Source of the DNA: Labia minor
Taxonomy: Eukaryota; Arthropoda; Insecta; Dermaptera; Spongiphoridae
Assembly: GCA_963082975.1 (NCBI GenBank)
Contig: OY720350.1
Location: forward strand, 47,446,734-47,510,733
Direction: 5' to 3'
DNA length: 64,000 nt
A program made the position numbers and the translations under genes. This document shows positions 46,518 to 58,000 of the stretch, one piece after another. Position 1 is the first letter of the stretch. Every line of letters starts with the position of its first letter. The notes under the pieces are model-generated. The model worked only from the letters and a program-made list of their open reading frames with translations. It did no database searches and was not told the origin of the DNA.

Positions 46518-46593
46518 ACTATCTCGCCAGAGATAGTATTGCGATCACGAAAATTTTCGATGTCAAGATTTCGATGTTTTTATACGTTTTGGT
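46518..46593 (+). mobile_element. Helentron-like element, family A (5' fragment A11)
   Basis: ACTATCTCGCCAGAGATAGT and the next 55 bp of the family, abutting copy A10 in head-to-tail array, then breaking off. About 350 bp upstream of the TATA box of cuticle gene 4. Confidence 0.8.
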
Positions 46594-46942
46594 GATTAGT
46601 TAAATATTAATTATAGGTGTACAATCATTTATTACATTTATTTTAATTTTTTTTTTTTTTGTTTTTTAAATTTTAGCGAGGATTATAATTAAAAAAAAAA
46701 TAATTTTAAATATAATTAAATTTATTTTTAAATTGTATCTATTGAAAAATGATGGAATGCTATATATTTCTCTTTTAAATTAAATTAAAAAAAATATCTT
46801 TTGACTTGGATAGAATTTAAATGAAAGGGCTGTCTGACTGGCTGCCAGTGAAGGTTCGAGGGTGATACAGCGATCTTTAATATGATCCGAGGGCGGGGGG
46901 ACGATCAAATTGCAAACAATGGAGAGCCCCGCCCTGGGCCCC

Positions 46943-46983
46943 TATAAAAGTGTTTGTACCCACCATGGGGACATCAGATCAGT
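46943..46983 (+). promoter_or_regulatory. Core promoter of cuticle gene 4
   Basis: TATAAAAG at 46943-46950, followed by initiator-like TCAGA at 46974 and TCAGT at 46979. The preceding 130 bp are GC-rich, including GGGCGGGGGG near 46890. Confidence 0.75.
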
Positions 46984-47001
46984 GCATTTCACAGTCTTAA
47001 G

Positions 47002-47788
47002 ATGTCCATCAAGGTAATCATCGGCATCCCCTCTACCCCATCACTTTTATCACCTTGAATTTTCACAAAAATATTTATAATTCTCTTCCCATAGGAAAAG
47101 AACAAAAAACACATTTACTTAATGATCAAACATTCTTTTGAAAATCAAAATTTTTCAATTAGATTCAATATTTAATTTTTTTTTTCTGGGTACTTTAAAT
47201 TTTATGAATACTAAAATTTATTTTTTTTTTTTCATTTCACATTTTATTCTATGTTTAGAATATATTTTCCAATTGTTTTATCATTTTTTTTTAATTTAAT
47301 TAATATAATTGTAAATAATTATTCCTATTTTATTTTTTATTTTTATTTTCAATCGTTTGCCCTTTCAGTTGGTCCCTTTTTTGTGCGTGGCATTGCTGTC
47401 CTTTGCGCATGCCCAGCTGCCCATTCACCCTTCCAATGGTCAGTATGTGAATGCGGATTACGATCCAAACCCGCAGTACAGCTACGCTTACGAAGTCCAA
47501 GATCAATTAACGGGCGATTTCAAGTCCCAGCATGAGACCCGACAAGGCGATGTCGTCCAGGGCAGTTACAGTCTGATCGAACCTGACGGTTCTCGAAGAA
47601 CAGTGGACTACACTGCCGATGTCAATGGATTCAACGCCCTCGTCCATAAAGAACCAGTCGGCTATGCCAGTGCTCCACAACCCCAACGCATTTACACCCA
47701 AAATCCATACCACTATCCTCAAATTGGGGCTGGCGGAATTTATGGACCCTCGACTTTTGCCGGACCTTTTCACCGATACGCCTTCTAA
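47002..47788 (+). CDS. RR-2 cuticular protein, two exons (gene 4)
   Basis: Exon 1 (47002-47013) encodes MSIK before AAG|GTAATC. Exon 2 (47369-47788) follows CCTTTCAG, giving 143 residues. The signal peptide is 1-19 ([19 protein letters not shown]). The RR-2 domain is about 40-101 ([52 protein letters not shown]). One residue is missing between TAD and VNGF compared with the usual TADPxNGF. The C-terminal 40 residues are Tyr/Pro/Gly/His-rich rather than Ala-Pro repeats and end PFHRYAF. An ATG at 47357 in the same frame lies inside the acceptor tract and is not the start. The intron is short (355 bp) and free of transposons. AATAAA is at 47853-47858. Secretion and chitin binding are inferred from the family. 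Confidence 0.93.
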
Positions 47789-47869
47789 AGAATATTTTCA
47801 TTATTAAAAATATCCCAATCGCTACCTCTCCATCAACCATGTAATAATATTTAATAAATCATGCATTAT

Positions 47870-48375
47870 TGTTAACTAATGAGGTTTTTTTTAAAAAAAA
47901 TTCAATTCCATCTCCATAAACACATAAATTCCTTATTTATATTCCATTTATTTTATAATTATTCATCAAATTATTTAATAAATATTATTTAATTAAAAAA
48001 ATCAAATACTTATCCATATTATTAATGAAATATATTTATTTTCTTCTTTAATTGAATTTATATATATATATATTTCGAGAAACTTTTGTTTCTATAATTA
48101 CATTGAAGACAATCTTAATAGCATTAAATATAAAATAATAAATATAAGGGTTGTACCTATATAAAATAAATATTAATTAGTTTTATTTAACATTTATTAA
48201 TTTTATTAAATGAATAAATTAAAAAACATATATGTAATATTGTTAACTAAAGAGGTTTTTTTTAAAAAAAATTCAATTCCATCTCCAAAATCACATAAAT
48301 TTCTTATTTTATTTTATTTATTTAAAAAAAAATCAAATACTTATCCATATTATAAATGAAATATATATTTATTAC
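47870..48375 (+). repeat. Direct duplication of the 3' flank of gene 4
   Basis: TTGTTAACTAATGAGGTTTT to about 48040 recurs as TTGTTAACTAAAGAGGTTTT at 48238-48375. Both are followed by AATTCAATTCCATCTCC and TCAAATACTTATCCATATTA. Non-coding, about 90% identical, spaced 370 bp. Confidence 0.75.
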
Positions 48376-48856
48376 TTTATATATATATATTTTTATATAT
48401 TTATATATATATAAAAATTTATATAATTTCTAATTATATGATAAATATCACTAATAAAATGCTTTTTTATGAAAATGGAAAGTAGAGTAGTAGGGAGTAG
48501 AGCCACAGAGATAGATAAATAGATAAAAAATTATGGCCTCTCATAGATTTGTCAATCTACAATCGGATGTCAATAAATTTTTTTATGAATATCGTGGTAT
48601 TGAATTTGTTCCTTTACTGAAAGTTTTCATTTCTATCTTTTGGACTGATATCCAAAAAAACTATCATGAAATTATTGACTATTTCTTCAGAAATTTTTTT
48701 ATTTCATTGAAACTTTGGGCACAGAGTTATAGTGCTTGAACATGAAGAAGAAAGATTCCCAAGTTCAAAAATATAATATAAACTTAATACTAATAATAAT
48801 AAGTATTTAAAGGTTGTTTATTAAAGTATAAGATTATCAAAATAAATATATAAGTA
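48376..48856. other. AT-rich intergenic stretch
   Basis: TA microsatellites, then a 68-codon + frame (48533-48739) that I do not recognise and that lacks a promoter or domain. No supported gene. Confidence 0.4.
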
Positions 48857-49092
48857 TACGAGGTGTGGCTATTAAATAACGAGACTGCGCGCGCAAACGG
48901 CCTCCAGGAGAGGGTAGGCGGGAACCTAATGCACCGTTGTACAGCTGGAAGGGTCTACTATTCCAGTACGAGAACAAATATCTGGCGGTGAAGTAGTTTT
49001 TTTTTCTGTAGCGGTTTAAAATAACCGTGTTTTTGTTCCTACGCCGAAAACGATGTGTGAAGAAAAACACGAACAACGTATCAATGTGAAAC
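48857..49092 (+). mobile_element. Mariner 5' end fragment (second lineage)
   Basis: Begins at TA plus CGAGGTGTGGCTATTAAATA, a typical mariner terminal repeat. A leader of about 190 bp is followed by an ATG at 49053 reading MCEEKHEQRINVK, like the N-terminus of a mariner transposase. It breaks off after about 13 codons. It differs from the copies at 5351 and 59477. Confidence 0.7.
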
Positions 49093-50714
49093 TAATTATA
49101 TTCATATATTGTATACTTAATTATATTCATTTATATGTACTTTAACTATACATTAATATTATTTTTTAAAAAAAAAGTCTAACAATTTAATTTTTTTTTA
49201 TTTATTTAATTATTTATTTAAATTTAAATTGTTTAAGTGAAATACCATTCAGATTACTAACTAGGTCAAATCCTCTCTCTCTTTCTTTCTCTTCCACCCA
49301 CCATCGGCTTTTGACCTATGTCAAGAACGTTCACTGTATTTCACACATTGAATATAATTAGAATATAATTAAAATTTTTGACAATTCTTCTTCAATAATG
49401 GAATCCAAATTAATGATATATTTTGCTAATTAAATGAAAAGTGGAAGAAATTAACTGAATATACATGAACTGGATGGAAACTCGGAAAATTAAATCAAAG
49501 CTATATAATTTTTTATATATTTAATAAAAGACTAACGTTTTTGTAGGTTTTTTGTAAAATTTATGAATAAAGTATGAAATAAAGTACAAAAATTAGTAAA
49601 CTAAACTAAATTAACTTAACTTTTGGTAAACTAAATTTAAAATTACAATTACAATTTAATAATAATCAGTTTTAATTAAACTAACGATAAAGTTTCAAGT
49701 ATAAACTTGCTTTAATGCTTGATTCGCATCAGCAGAAACTTTCTTCTCACCACAAAACTTCTGATGTTAATGTATCAACTAAATTGCGCATATAATATAA
49801 CATATAATATCAATAAACTTGAAATTTCATCGATAGCTTAACTAAAAATTATTTGTATTATCTTGTATATGATTAAGTTTAACTTTAGTTTACTTAACTT
49901 ATGTAAAAATATCTATTTTTTTACTGTTAATTAAAATTTGTAATAAAAAAAATTCCAGTAAAACTAGAGATGTAATTTAAATTAAATATTTTTTTTTTTT
50001 TATTAGAAATAATTTTTTCTTCTCATCAATTAATTAATTTTCTCTCCATAATAAAGATTGATGTATGCAAGTACCTAATCTGAAAAACTATAGTATACGT
50101 TTATTTCACACTGACCTAATATTATATATTTTTATACTCTCGATTTGTCAATTTCTATTGAAATGGATCGTAAGTTTTTTGGCTGATGTAAGCATGAGTC
50201 GAAGGCTGACGCAAGGTAACATTCAAATGAATCTTTGGTATCAAAGCCCCGGGCACCTTTCTTAAGGTAACAAACTCCCTTTGGGGATTTTTCAGCCATA
50301 TCAATCCAATCAATAGCCACTGAATTAAATTCCACATCAATCTTTAATAATAATTATTATTAAATTGTTAAACTGGATTAGAGAGGAATGAACTCCAACA
50401 AAAAGTATCTTATCGCATCTATCAAATAGAAAAATAAATCGATCATGTTAAGATTACATTTATCAATTTCAAATAACCATTTATTTTATTATATTATCTT
50501 TGTGTTCAAGAATTTATTATTATTTACATTACAATTTTTTTTTTAGGAATCTAGCTAGTCTTAATTCCATTTTTTGATCAATAGTAGAAATTTTTGTTAG
50601 AGTGAGGGAAAAATAACTGTTTAAAATTTTTTCACATAATTACATATTATTAATATTACTCTATCGATTTTAATATTTATTAATTTATATCTTTAGTCCG
50701 CACATGATTATATG
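49093..50714. other. AT-rich intergenic stretch
   Basis: Mostly AT-rich. A slightly GC-richer patch at 50170-50310 has minus-strand frames of 61-67 codons that I do not recognise. No supported gene. Confidence 0.45.
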
Positions 50715-51105
50715 AATATATATATATATATATATATATGTATTTTTGAAATATTAATCCGCTATCCGCTTTTTTGAAATTCACATCATAGATAATTTTT
50801 ATAAAGAAAAATCGATCTGTATTTGTTTCAGCAGCGGGAAAAATCATCTTTATTAGTTTTTTCTTAATTTAAAATATGAAATTTAAATGACGTCAGCAAC
50901 TACGTCAGACAGCGCTTCCTTAAATACAAAATATTATAAATATAAATACAATCAAATTACAAAATATATATTATGTTATGAATACAGATCATACTTTTCT
51001 GTCTTTCAGTGCGTTAATACGTACGTTTAAGGGCTATTTTATGACTATTTTTTTTTAATTTATTTTTTTAAATTATTTGAACGGCGGCTCGGTGAACTAG
51101 TTAAT
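50715..51105 (+). repeat. AT-rich interspersed repeat, family C (copy 2)
   Basis: TA microsatellite, GAAATTCACATCATAGATAA, AAAATCATCTTTATTAG, GACGTCAGCAACTACGTCAG, CTTTCAGTGCGTTAATACGT and AACGGCGGCTCGGTGAAC. Close to copy 3 at 61337. The middle block resembles family B. Confidence 0.75.
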
Positions 51106-51458
51106 AATATTAGCAGCCAAATATTATCCTCTGTTTGGACATGTCAATGTAAATATTACTTTTCTACATATATCTAGCAATATATTGTTTCCATTATAAA
51201 GGATATGAATGATAATATTAGAAAAATTATTAGCTCATTGGAGGAAATCTGTCTTCATTCGAATGGTAGTTTCTATTGATGGGCCATTATTAATATTACC
51301 TCAAAATAATAATAAATAAGTTTATATATAATTTGAATAATTGAAATATTCTAACTTGCATATAGACTTTACAAATATGAATTAAAACAATACGTTTTTG
51401 CATTTATGTTACTAATATAAATATTTTCTAACCCTTAAATAAAAAAAATCTACTTATT

Positions 51459-52098
51459 ACTATCTCGCCAGAGATAGTATTGCGATCACGAAAATTTTCG
51501 ATGTTGAGATTTTGATGTTTTTATAAGTTTTGAAGGTTCCTGAATCATTTTCACTAAGGTTGAGAAAAATGTCTGCGTGTATGTGTGTATGTGTGTGTGT
51601 ATGTGTGTGTGTATGTGTGTGTGTATGTGTATATGTATGTAACCAAGATTACGCCAAAACGGTTTGAGATAGAATGATGAAATTTGGTACATGGGAATTA
51701 TTCAAAATTCATAGTTTTCTATCAACTTTTGAGAAATGTAGCTCAACCGGAAGAGGGTCATTACCTACAACGTTTTGATTTTTTTTCTTCTAAAGTGACC
51801 GTAAAAATAAAGATATATGTTTGATAATTTTTCACATGATTAATAATTGTATAAAACTGCTATATATAGAATTTCAGCTTGATTGAATCGCTGAAAGTAC
51901 CAGAATTAATTTTTTAACACTGCAAATCTCCGCGCCAGCACGTGAAGTGCCATCAACAAAGAGCCAAACATGCGCTGATTTAATAAATATTATTTATTAA
52001 TTTTAATCCATAATTTAATTTAATTTAAATTAATATATGTTATTTAATCCAATTCAAATTGCGAGATAGTCGAGTGGAGACACTACAGATTTTTTTTA
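51459..52098 (+). mobile_element. Helentron-like element, family A (copy A12, full length)
   Basis: The longest copy, from ACTATCTCGCCAGAGATAGT to GTGGAGACACTACAGA. It is longer because the (GTGTGTAT)n block is expanded to about 55 bp. A minus-strand frame through the microsatellite is fortuitous. It ends about 320 bp upstream of the TATA box of cuticle gene 5. Confidence 0.9.
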
Positions 52099-52418
52099 AA
52101 AAATAATATGAAAAATTTTTATTTTGTAATAGAAATTATGTGTCTATTATTTCAAAAACGCTTCTTGAATGTTCTAAATAAATACACCTGTACTTTGTTT
52201 TTAATGAATGAAATGGGAAGAGTTTTTATGATTGAAAGAAAAGATAATATGCCAATTCACCTGTTGATCGAATTGTGATGGTCTTTTGTAGATTGTTGAG
52301 GTCCCCCCGATATAATAAAATCCAGGGCGGTGTCTTTTGGTTTGGTGTGTGTTCTCTTGTGCAACCCGGACGGCTTGAACCTGCCTGACTGGGCACACAC
52401 CCCGTTGGGTTCGTACCC

Positions 52419-52425
52419 TATAAAG
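52419..52425 (+). promoter_or_regulatory. TATA box of cuticle gene 5
   Basis: TATAAAG 44 bp before the ATG, in a GC-richer promoter block (52260-52460). Predicted start near 52450 gives a leader of about a dozen bases. Confidence 0.7.
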
Positions 52426-52462
52426 AGGCAGGCCAAGCCTCACCGGGCACATTCGATCAGAC

Positions 52463-54578
52463 ATGGCATTCAAGGTAAGAGAATCTAAAACCAATCAGCC
52501 CAATATCATTCGCTATTCTTATTCATACATTCTATAAATCTACAACTACAATACAATTATAATATTCCGATATATTCATCAAATACAATTTTATTAAAAA
52601 AGTAATCTGGAGTGTCTCTACTTGACTTTCTCGCAAATTTAAATTGGATTAATTAACATATTTCATATTTATAAATTAAATTTAATTAATTATAAATTAT
52701 AAATGAAAATTAATAAATAATATTTATTAAATCAGCGCGTGTTTGGCTCTTTGTTGATGGCACCACGTCACGTGTTGGCGCGTGATTGTCAGTCAATATG
52801 TTAAAAAATTAATTCCGGTACTTTCAGTGATTTAACTTCATCTTAACCATTAATCATAGTTATCTATTATATAAAATAGATGAAAAAAAATCTGGAGTGT
52901 CTCTACTTGACTATCTCGCAAATTTGAATTGGATTAATTAACATATTTTATAAATTAAATTAAATTAATTAAATTATAAATTAAAATTAAAAAATTATAT
53001 TTATTAAACCATGTCATGTTTGGCTCTTTGTTGATGGCACCACGTCACGAGTTGGCGCGTGATTGCCAGTCAACATGTTAAAAATTAATTCCAGTACTTT
53101 AGCGATTCAATCAAGCTGAAATTCTATATATAGCAGTTTTATACAATTATTAATCATGGGAAAAATTATCAAACATATATCTTTATTTTTACGGTCACTT
53201 TAGAAGAAAAAAAATCAAAACGTTGTAGGTAATGACCCCCTTCCGGTTGAGCTACATTTCTCAAAAGTTGATAGGAAACTATGAATTTTGAACAATGCCC
53301 ATGTACCAAATTTCATCATTCTATCTCAAACCGTTTTTGCGTAATCTTGGTTACACACACACAGACATTTTTCTCAACCTTTGTGAAAATGATTCAGGAA
53401 CCTCCAAAACGTATAAAAACATCAAAATCTCAACATCGAAAATTTCCGTGAACGCAATTACTATCTCTGGCGAGATAGTAATATTAATGTTTATGTAATC
53501 TCTTTAGGAAAATAGTATATAAATATGAATATAATTTAACTTTCATTCTATTTTAAATTCAAATAACATAATATTTTATTTTAAACTAAAATAGTTAATA
53601 CAAATATACTTAATAACTAAAAAAAAAATATAGATTATAAAAACAAAAATATTGTATAACTGAAATTTATTTTTTATATTGTTATGTATTCTTTTATTTA
53701 ATTAAATTAATATATATGGATATAATCTTTTTTTAATCCAAATTTACGAATTTTATAGATTTATTTATTAAGTTACCCTTTTTTGAAAATCGAAATCAAT
53801 AATTAATTAAACATATTGCAGAAACATTAAACATTAAAAATCAACATTGAAATAATAATGAAAAGTTGTATTTTGATTATACATATTATATTATATTATA
53901 TTATAATTGATATGACGATTCATTGCGGTGTAGGATCATAGTGATTAATTTTTGCCAACTGCGCATCTTTTTGCGCAGAGGGCGTGGAAAATGTGAAAAT
54001 CCTTACACAAAGGGTGGGTCTTAATGGATCATTCAACAAAAAATTTTATGTTATTTTAGCTCCTCGCCCTCGCCGCCCTCGTGGCCATCGCCAATGCCGG
54101 AATCATCGGCGCCCCCGCCGTATACGCCCCCGGCGCACCATTGGCTGCTCGTGCCGCTTATGCCGCCCCTGTAGCCTACGCCCATGCCCCTGTCGCTTAT
54201 GCTGCTCCAGCTGTGGCTAAAGTAGCTGCTCCCCTCGCCGTCGACACCGACTACGACCCCAACCCCTCTTACAGCTACGCCTACGACATCCAAGACGGTT
54301 TGACCGGAGACTCCAAAGGCCAACAAGAAACTCGTCAAGGGGATGTTGTTCAAGGTAGCTACAGCCTCGTCGAACCCGACGGCACCCGTCGTACCGTTGA
54401 ATACACCGCCGACCCCGTCAACGGATTCAACGCCGTCGTCCACCGTGAACCTGCAGCCGTCGCTGTTAAAGCTGTCCACGCTGCCCCTGTAGCTTATGCC
54501 GCCCCCGCAGCCTATGCTAAAGTCGCTGCTCCCCTCGGTTATGCCGCCCCCCTCGCCACCAAGGCATACCTCGGTTAA
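52463..54578 (+). CDS. RR-2 cuticular protein flanked by Ala-Pro repeats, two exons (gene 5)
   Basis: Exon 1 (52463-52474) encodes MAFK before AAG|GTAAGA. Exon 2 (54060-54578) follows TTTTAG, giving 176 residues. The signal peptide is 1-17 ([17 protein letters not shown]). Residues 18-65 are Ala-Pro-rich ([18 protein letters not shown]). The RR-2 domain is about 72-134 ([52 protein letters not shown]), the most canonical of the five. The tail repeats [10 protein letters not shown] and ends KAYLG. The exon is strongly GC-biased at third positions, unlike the AT-rich surroundings. The 1585-bp phase-0 intron holds two inverted family A copies. AATAAA is at 54690-54695. Confidence 0.95.
52605..52838 (-). 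mobile_element. Helentron-like element, family A (3' fragment A13)
   Basis: Inverted, from ATCTGGAGTGTCTCTACTTG through the CACGTCACGTG block to TACTTTCAGTGATTTAA. The 5' half of the element is missing. It lies in the intron of gene 5. Confidence 0.8.
52889..53480 (-). mobile_element. Helentron-like element, family A (copy A14, full length)
   Basis: Inverted complete copy in the intron of gene 5, from TCTGGAGTGTCTCTACTTGA to CTATCTCTGGCGAGATAGTA. Its microsatellite is short (ACACACACACAGACA). It is opposite in orientation to the gene. Confidence 0.9.
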
Positions 54579-54898
54579 TTGCTCACATTGAAAAAGATGA
54601 AGAAGATGGCCCATTGAATGTTTGAACTTTTTATATTTATTTTATTTATTTTTCTAAGTCTCTGGCCAATTATTTTTTTTTTTTGGTCAAATAAAACAAA
54701 TTTAAAAATATTTTTTTTTTTAATTTATTCCTTTTTATATTTTTATATTTTTCCATTTCCTTTATTGTATTTTGTGTTTTGTTTTTAAATTTAAAAAAAA
54801 CAAAATTACATCACTTTTTCCGACTATCTCTGAAAACCTTTCAATAAATTATAAAGATAACATCATAATGGCTGAAAAGAGAGGTTTAATTCGAAATA

Positions 54899-55512
54899 AG
54901 TTGACCTGTGGCCAGGTCCGAATCGACCGACGGTTTGAAGTAAATTAATTTCCAGCTACAGAAACAATTTCAAATAATTTTAATGGATCTATTAATGCAA
55001 TAAAATACAGATAGGCATATAACATAAATATTTTTAATTTTATTTTATTTATAATATATAAGTTGGCTGTGTCGTCATGAAGGGCTGGGTGACGTCATAT
55101 AATTTAAAATTAAGAAAAAACTTATGAAGATGATTTTTCCCGAGGATAAAACCAATACAAAGTGCATGATTCGTGGTGATATGTAAAAAATCTCTTCCAA
55201 TAAAATTTAGTGTGAAAATAACCCTTCCCTTCCTATCGTCGATCGCTAATACTACCACTTCCGGTTTCCGGATTTGCACCAATGATCAATTCATCATACT
55301 GATGCATTAAGTAAATATACCAAATTTCATCAAAATCCGTTGAGCCGTTCAAGCTGTACACATCTATACGGCAGGACGGACGGACGGACAGGCATCATGC
55401 TAAAAATACCTTTTTCTGTTAACAAAGTGCATGATTCGTGTAGATATGTAAAAATCTCCACATGTGAAATTTGGTGCGAAAACAATATCTCCCTTACTAT
55501 CGCCGGTCGGTA
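54899..55512 (-). mobile_element. Helentron-like element, family B (copy B4)
   Basis: Inverted full-length copy from GTTGACCTGTGGCCAGGTC to CGCCGGTCGGTAAA. The central (GGAC)n block is short. It begins about 200 bp after the polyadenylation signal of gene 5. Confidence 0.85.
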
Positions 55513-55752
55513 AAAAAATATCCATAGTACATACTAATAGAAACAATAAATAAATAAGATAAATAACCACTAAATAAATAAATACTAAAACTATTGGACT
55601 AGCTATAAAGAGACCACCCCAGAAAAAATATACTGGACTAACAAAAAAAAGCTCCCAAAGCTAATTTTTAATACGAGTAATATGATAACTAATTAACATT
55701 AAATTTATAAGTAAAGAAAAAAAATAATTGATATATTATTTATCAACTATAT

Positions 55753-56090
55753 AATGGGTGGTCGAAAAAGTCTTTTCGTATTTTGTCCATAGATGTCGTT
55801 GGAATCGTATATCTTCAGTGCTACCAATCACATTGTGTCATACCATATAGTGTTGGAAAGGTGAAATTTCAAGCTTTATTTAACCTTAAAGAAAATTAAA
55901 TTTGGTGAAGCTGAACAAAAGTTATAGCTTTTCAAAAATGAGTGAAAATAATGAAGAAATTCGCTATATTTTGAAATTTCTGTATAAAAAAGGGAAGAAT
56001 GCCACGCAAGCCGCCAATGAAATTTGTGAAGTTCACGGAGACGATGCTATATCAGTTCTTCTTTTTAGAAGATATCAGGTCCATGTTTAG
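55753..56090 (+). mobile_element. Mariner 5' fragment (third lineage)
   Basis: Starts ATAATGGGTGGTCGAAAAAG, a mariner-type end. After a 180-bp leader, an ATG at 55938 reads MSENNEEIRYILKFLYKKGK, then NATQAANEICEVHGDDAISV. This is the helix-turn-helix N-terminus of mariner transposases (EIRYILKFYYKKGKNATQAANKICxVYGxDAVSV). It becomes unreadable after about 45 codons, and the 3' end is lost. Confidence 0.85.
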
Positions 56091-56799
56091 CTTAAATAGT
56101 TTTCCAGAACTCGCATTTTCTCCGAATCACTATTAAGTTTCAAAGGGGGAGTAGGGCTCAAGGTCTGAAATAGAAATAATTCCCACTAGTAAATAACATA
56201 TAAAGTCATTTAATTTGTAACTATTTAAATTGAATTTAATTGGAATGGATAAAAATGGATGAAAGAATTAGTAATCATCATTTCAAATTGAGACAAAATA
56301 ATTAACTTTTTTTTTCTATTTCATTTCATCTATACCTAATAAGTCAATTGAAAGTTGATGACATTATTTACTCTTGTTATTGCTATTTTTAAATTTCTCC
56401 CCCCACAATCAATTACAAAAGAATGATGACTTTATTTGCCAACTGGTAAATGTTTTCTGGCTTTAATCTTATTTGATTATGAAATTTTTTTTTTAATATT
56501 TGTTTTAATACAAAGATTAAAAGGGTAAACCTTTTTTTATTATTTAATTGTTTTTCTATTTTATAATATTTTATTAATACCGGGAGCTTAGCTGGATGCA
56601 AATGGTTATTTACAGGATAGCAATAACATCCCAATAATCTACCATGTCATTCGAAAAAAAGCGACAAAAGAATAATTTATGATCAATACCTTGACGGAAA
56701 AGACCCATACAGGCTGTGGAGGTATTCTATGGAAATGTCAAATAAGGAGAAAGACCCAAACATGATCAATAAGTATTGGTGGTTGGTTGATAGTAAAAT
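56091..56799. other. AT-rich intergenic stretch
   Basis: AT-rich with a few mixed-composition patches. No gene or repeat recognised. Confidence 0.5.
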
Positions 56800-57392
56800 A
56801 AGTTGACCTGTGGCCAGGTCCGAACCGACCGACGGTTTGAAATAAATTAATTTCCAGCTACAGAAACAATTTCAAATATTTTTAATATATCTATTAATGT
56901 AATAAAAAACAAATATGGATATAACATAAATATTTTTAATTTTATTTTATTTATAATATATATGTAAGACCAGGCTGTCGCGTCATGAATGGCTGGATGA
57001 CGTCATATAATTTTAAATTAAGAAAAAAACTAAAAAAATGGTTTTTTTCGAGGATAAAACCAATACAAAGTGCATGATTCGTGGTGATATGTAAAAAATC
57101 TCCTCGTGTGAAATTTGGTGTGAAAATAACCCTTCCCTTCCTATCGTCGATCGCTAATACTACCACTTCCGGTTTCCGGATTTGCACCAAAAGTTGATCA
57201 ATTCATCCCACTGATGCATAAACTAAATATACCAAATTTTATCAAAATCCGTTGAGCCGTTCAATACGGACACACAGTGGACAGACACGGACAGACATCA
57301 TGCTAAAAATACTTTTTCTGTTAACAAAATGCATGATTCGTGGAGATATGTAAAAATCTTCACATGTGAAATTTGGTGTCGTCGGTCGGTAA
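56800..57392 (-). mobile_element. Helentron-like element, family B (copy B5)
   Basis: Inverted copy from GTTGACCTGTGGCCAGGTC to GTCGGTCGGTAAA. Close in sequence to B1. About 30 bp next to the 5' repeat are missing (TTTGGTGTCGTCGGTC). Confidence 0.85.
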
Positions 57393-58000
57393 ACACGTTG
57401 TATTTACTTTTCGCCTTATAAAAAACATTTAAACATTTATACCCATAAATAAATTATACTATTATAAATAATTATCCTAATTCTCATCTTTTGTTTTCAA
57501 AACTTATATTTTGTGTTCAAAATAAAAATAAAACTTTTTATATATTTTTTATATTATAATTATTAGAGATGTTATTTTAATTGTGAACCATTTCCTAGAC
57601 CCGAATATTTGTTTTTAAAATTGCCAATTAATTATGGACCTTATCCTCAAATACTTACATTATTTTTCTACAAATTTCTACTTTAATTCAGAGAATAAAT
57701 TATTATTATTATTTTTAATAAATTTACAATAAAAAATATCAATATGTGGTTGGTTTTATTTATAAAATTATTTGTTTTTTCTTTATTTGTTTCACTTAAT
57801 TATACTCATCAGTTAACAACTATTAATTATCTAATGTAAGGAATAATTTTATTTATTAGTATTTAATTTTAATTTGAACTTTTTTTGTTTCTTGAAATAC
57901 ATGCGATCCTTATTTAATTGTATTATTAGCTCATTTTTAATATTATTTCTAATAAGAAAGCAAAAGTAACGTAAAACTTGATGAAACCACGGGAAGTAGC
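57393..58000. other. AT-rich intergenic stretch
   Basis: AT-rich. Nothing recognised. Confidence 0.5.

Noticed and set aside
48533-48739. 68-codon frame starting MASHRFVNLQSDVNKFF
   Set aside because: Mixed composition but no promoter, splice context or recognised family; left as intergenic.
54051-54614. 187-codon minus-strand frame
   Set aside because: Antisense of cuticle gene 5; long only because GC-rich codons lack stops on the opposite strand.
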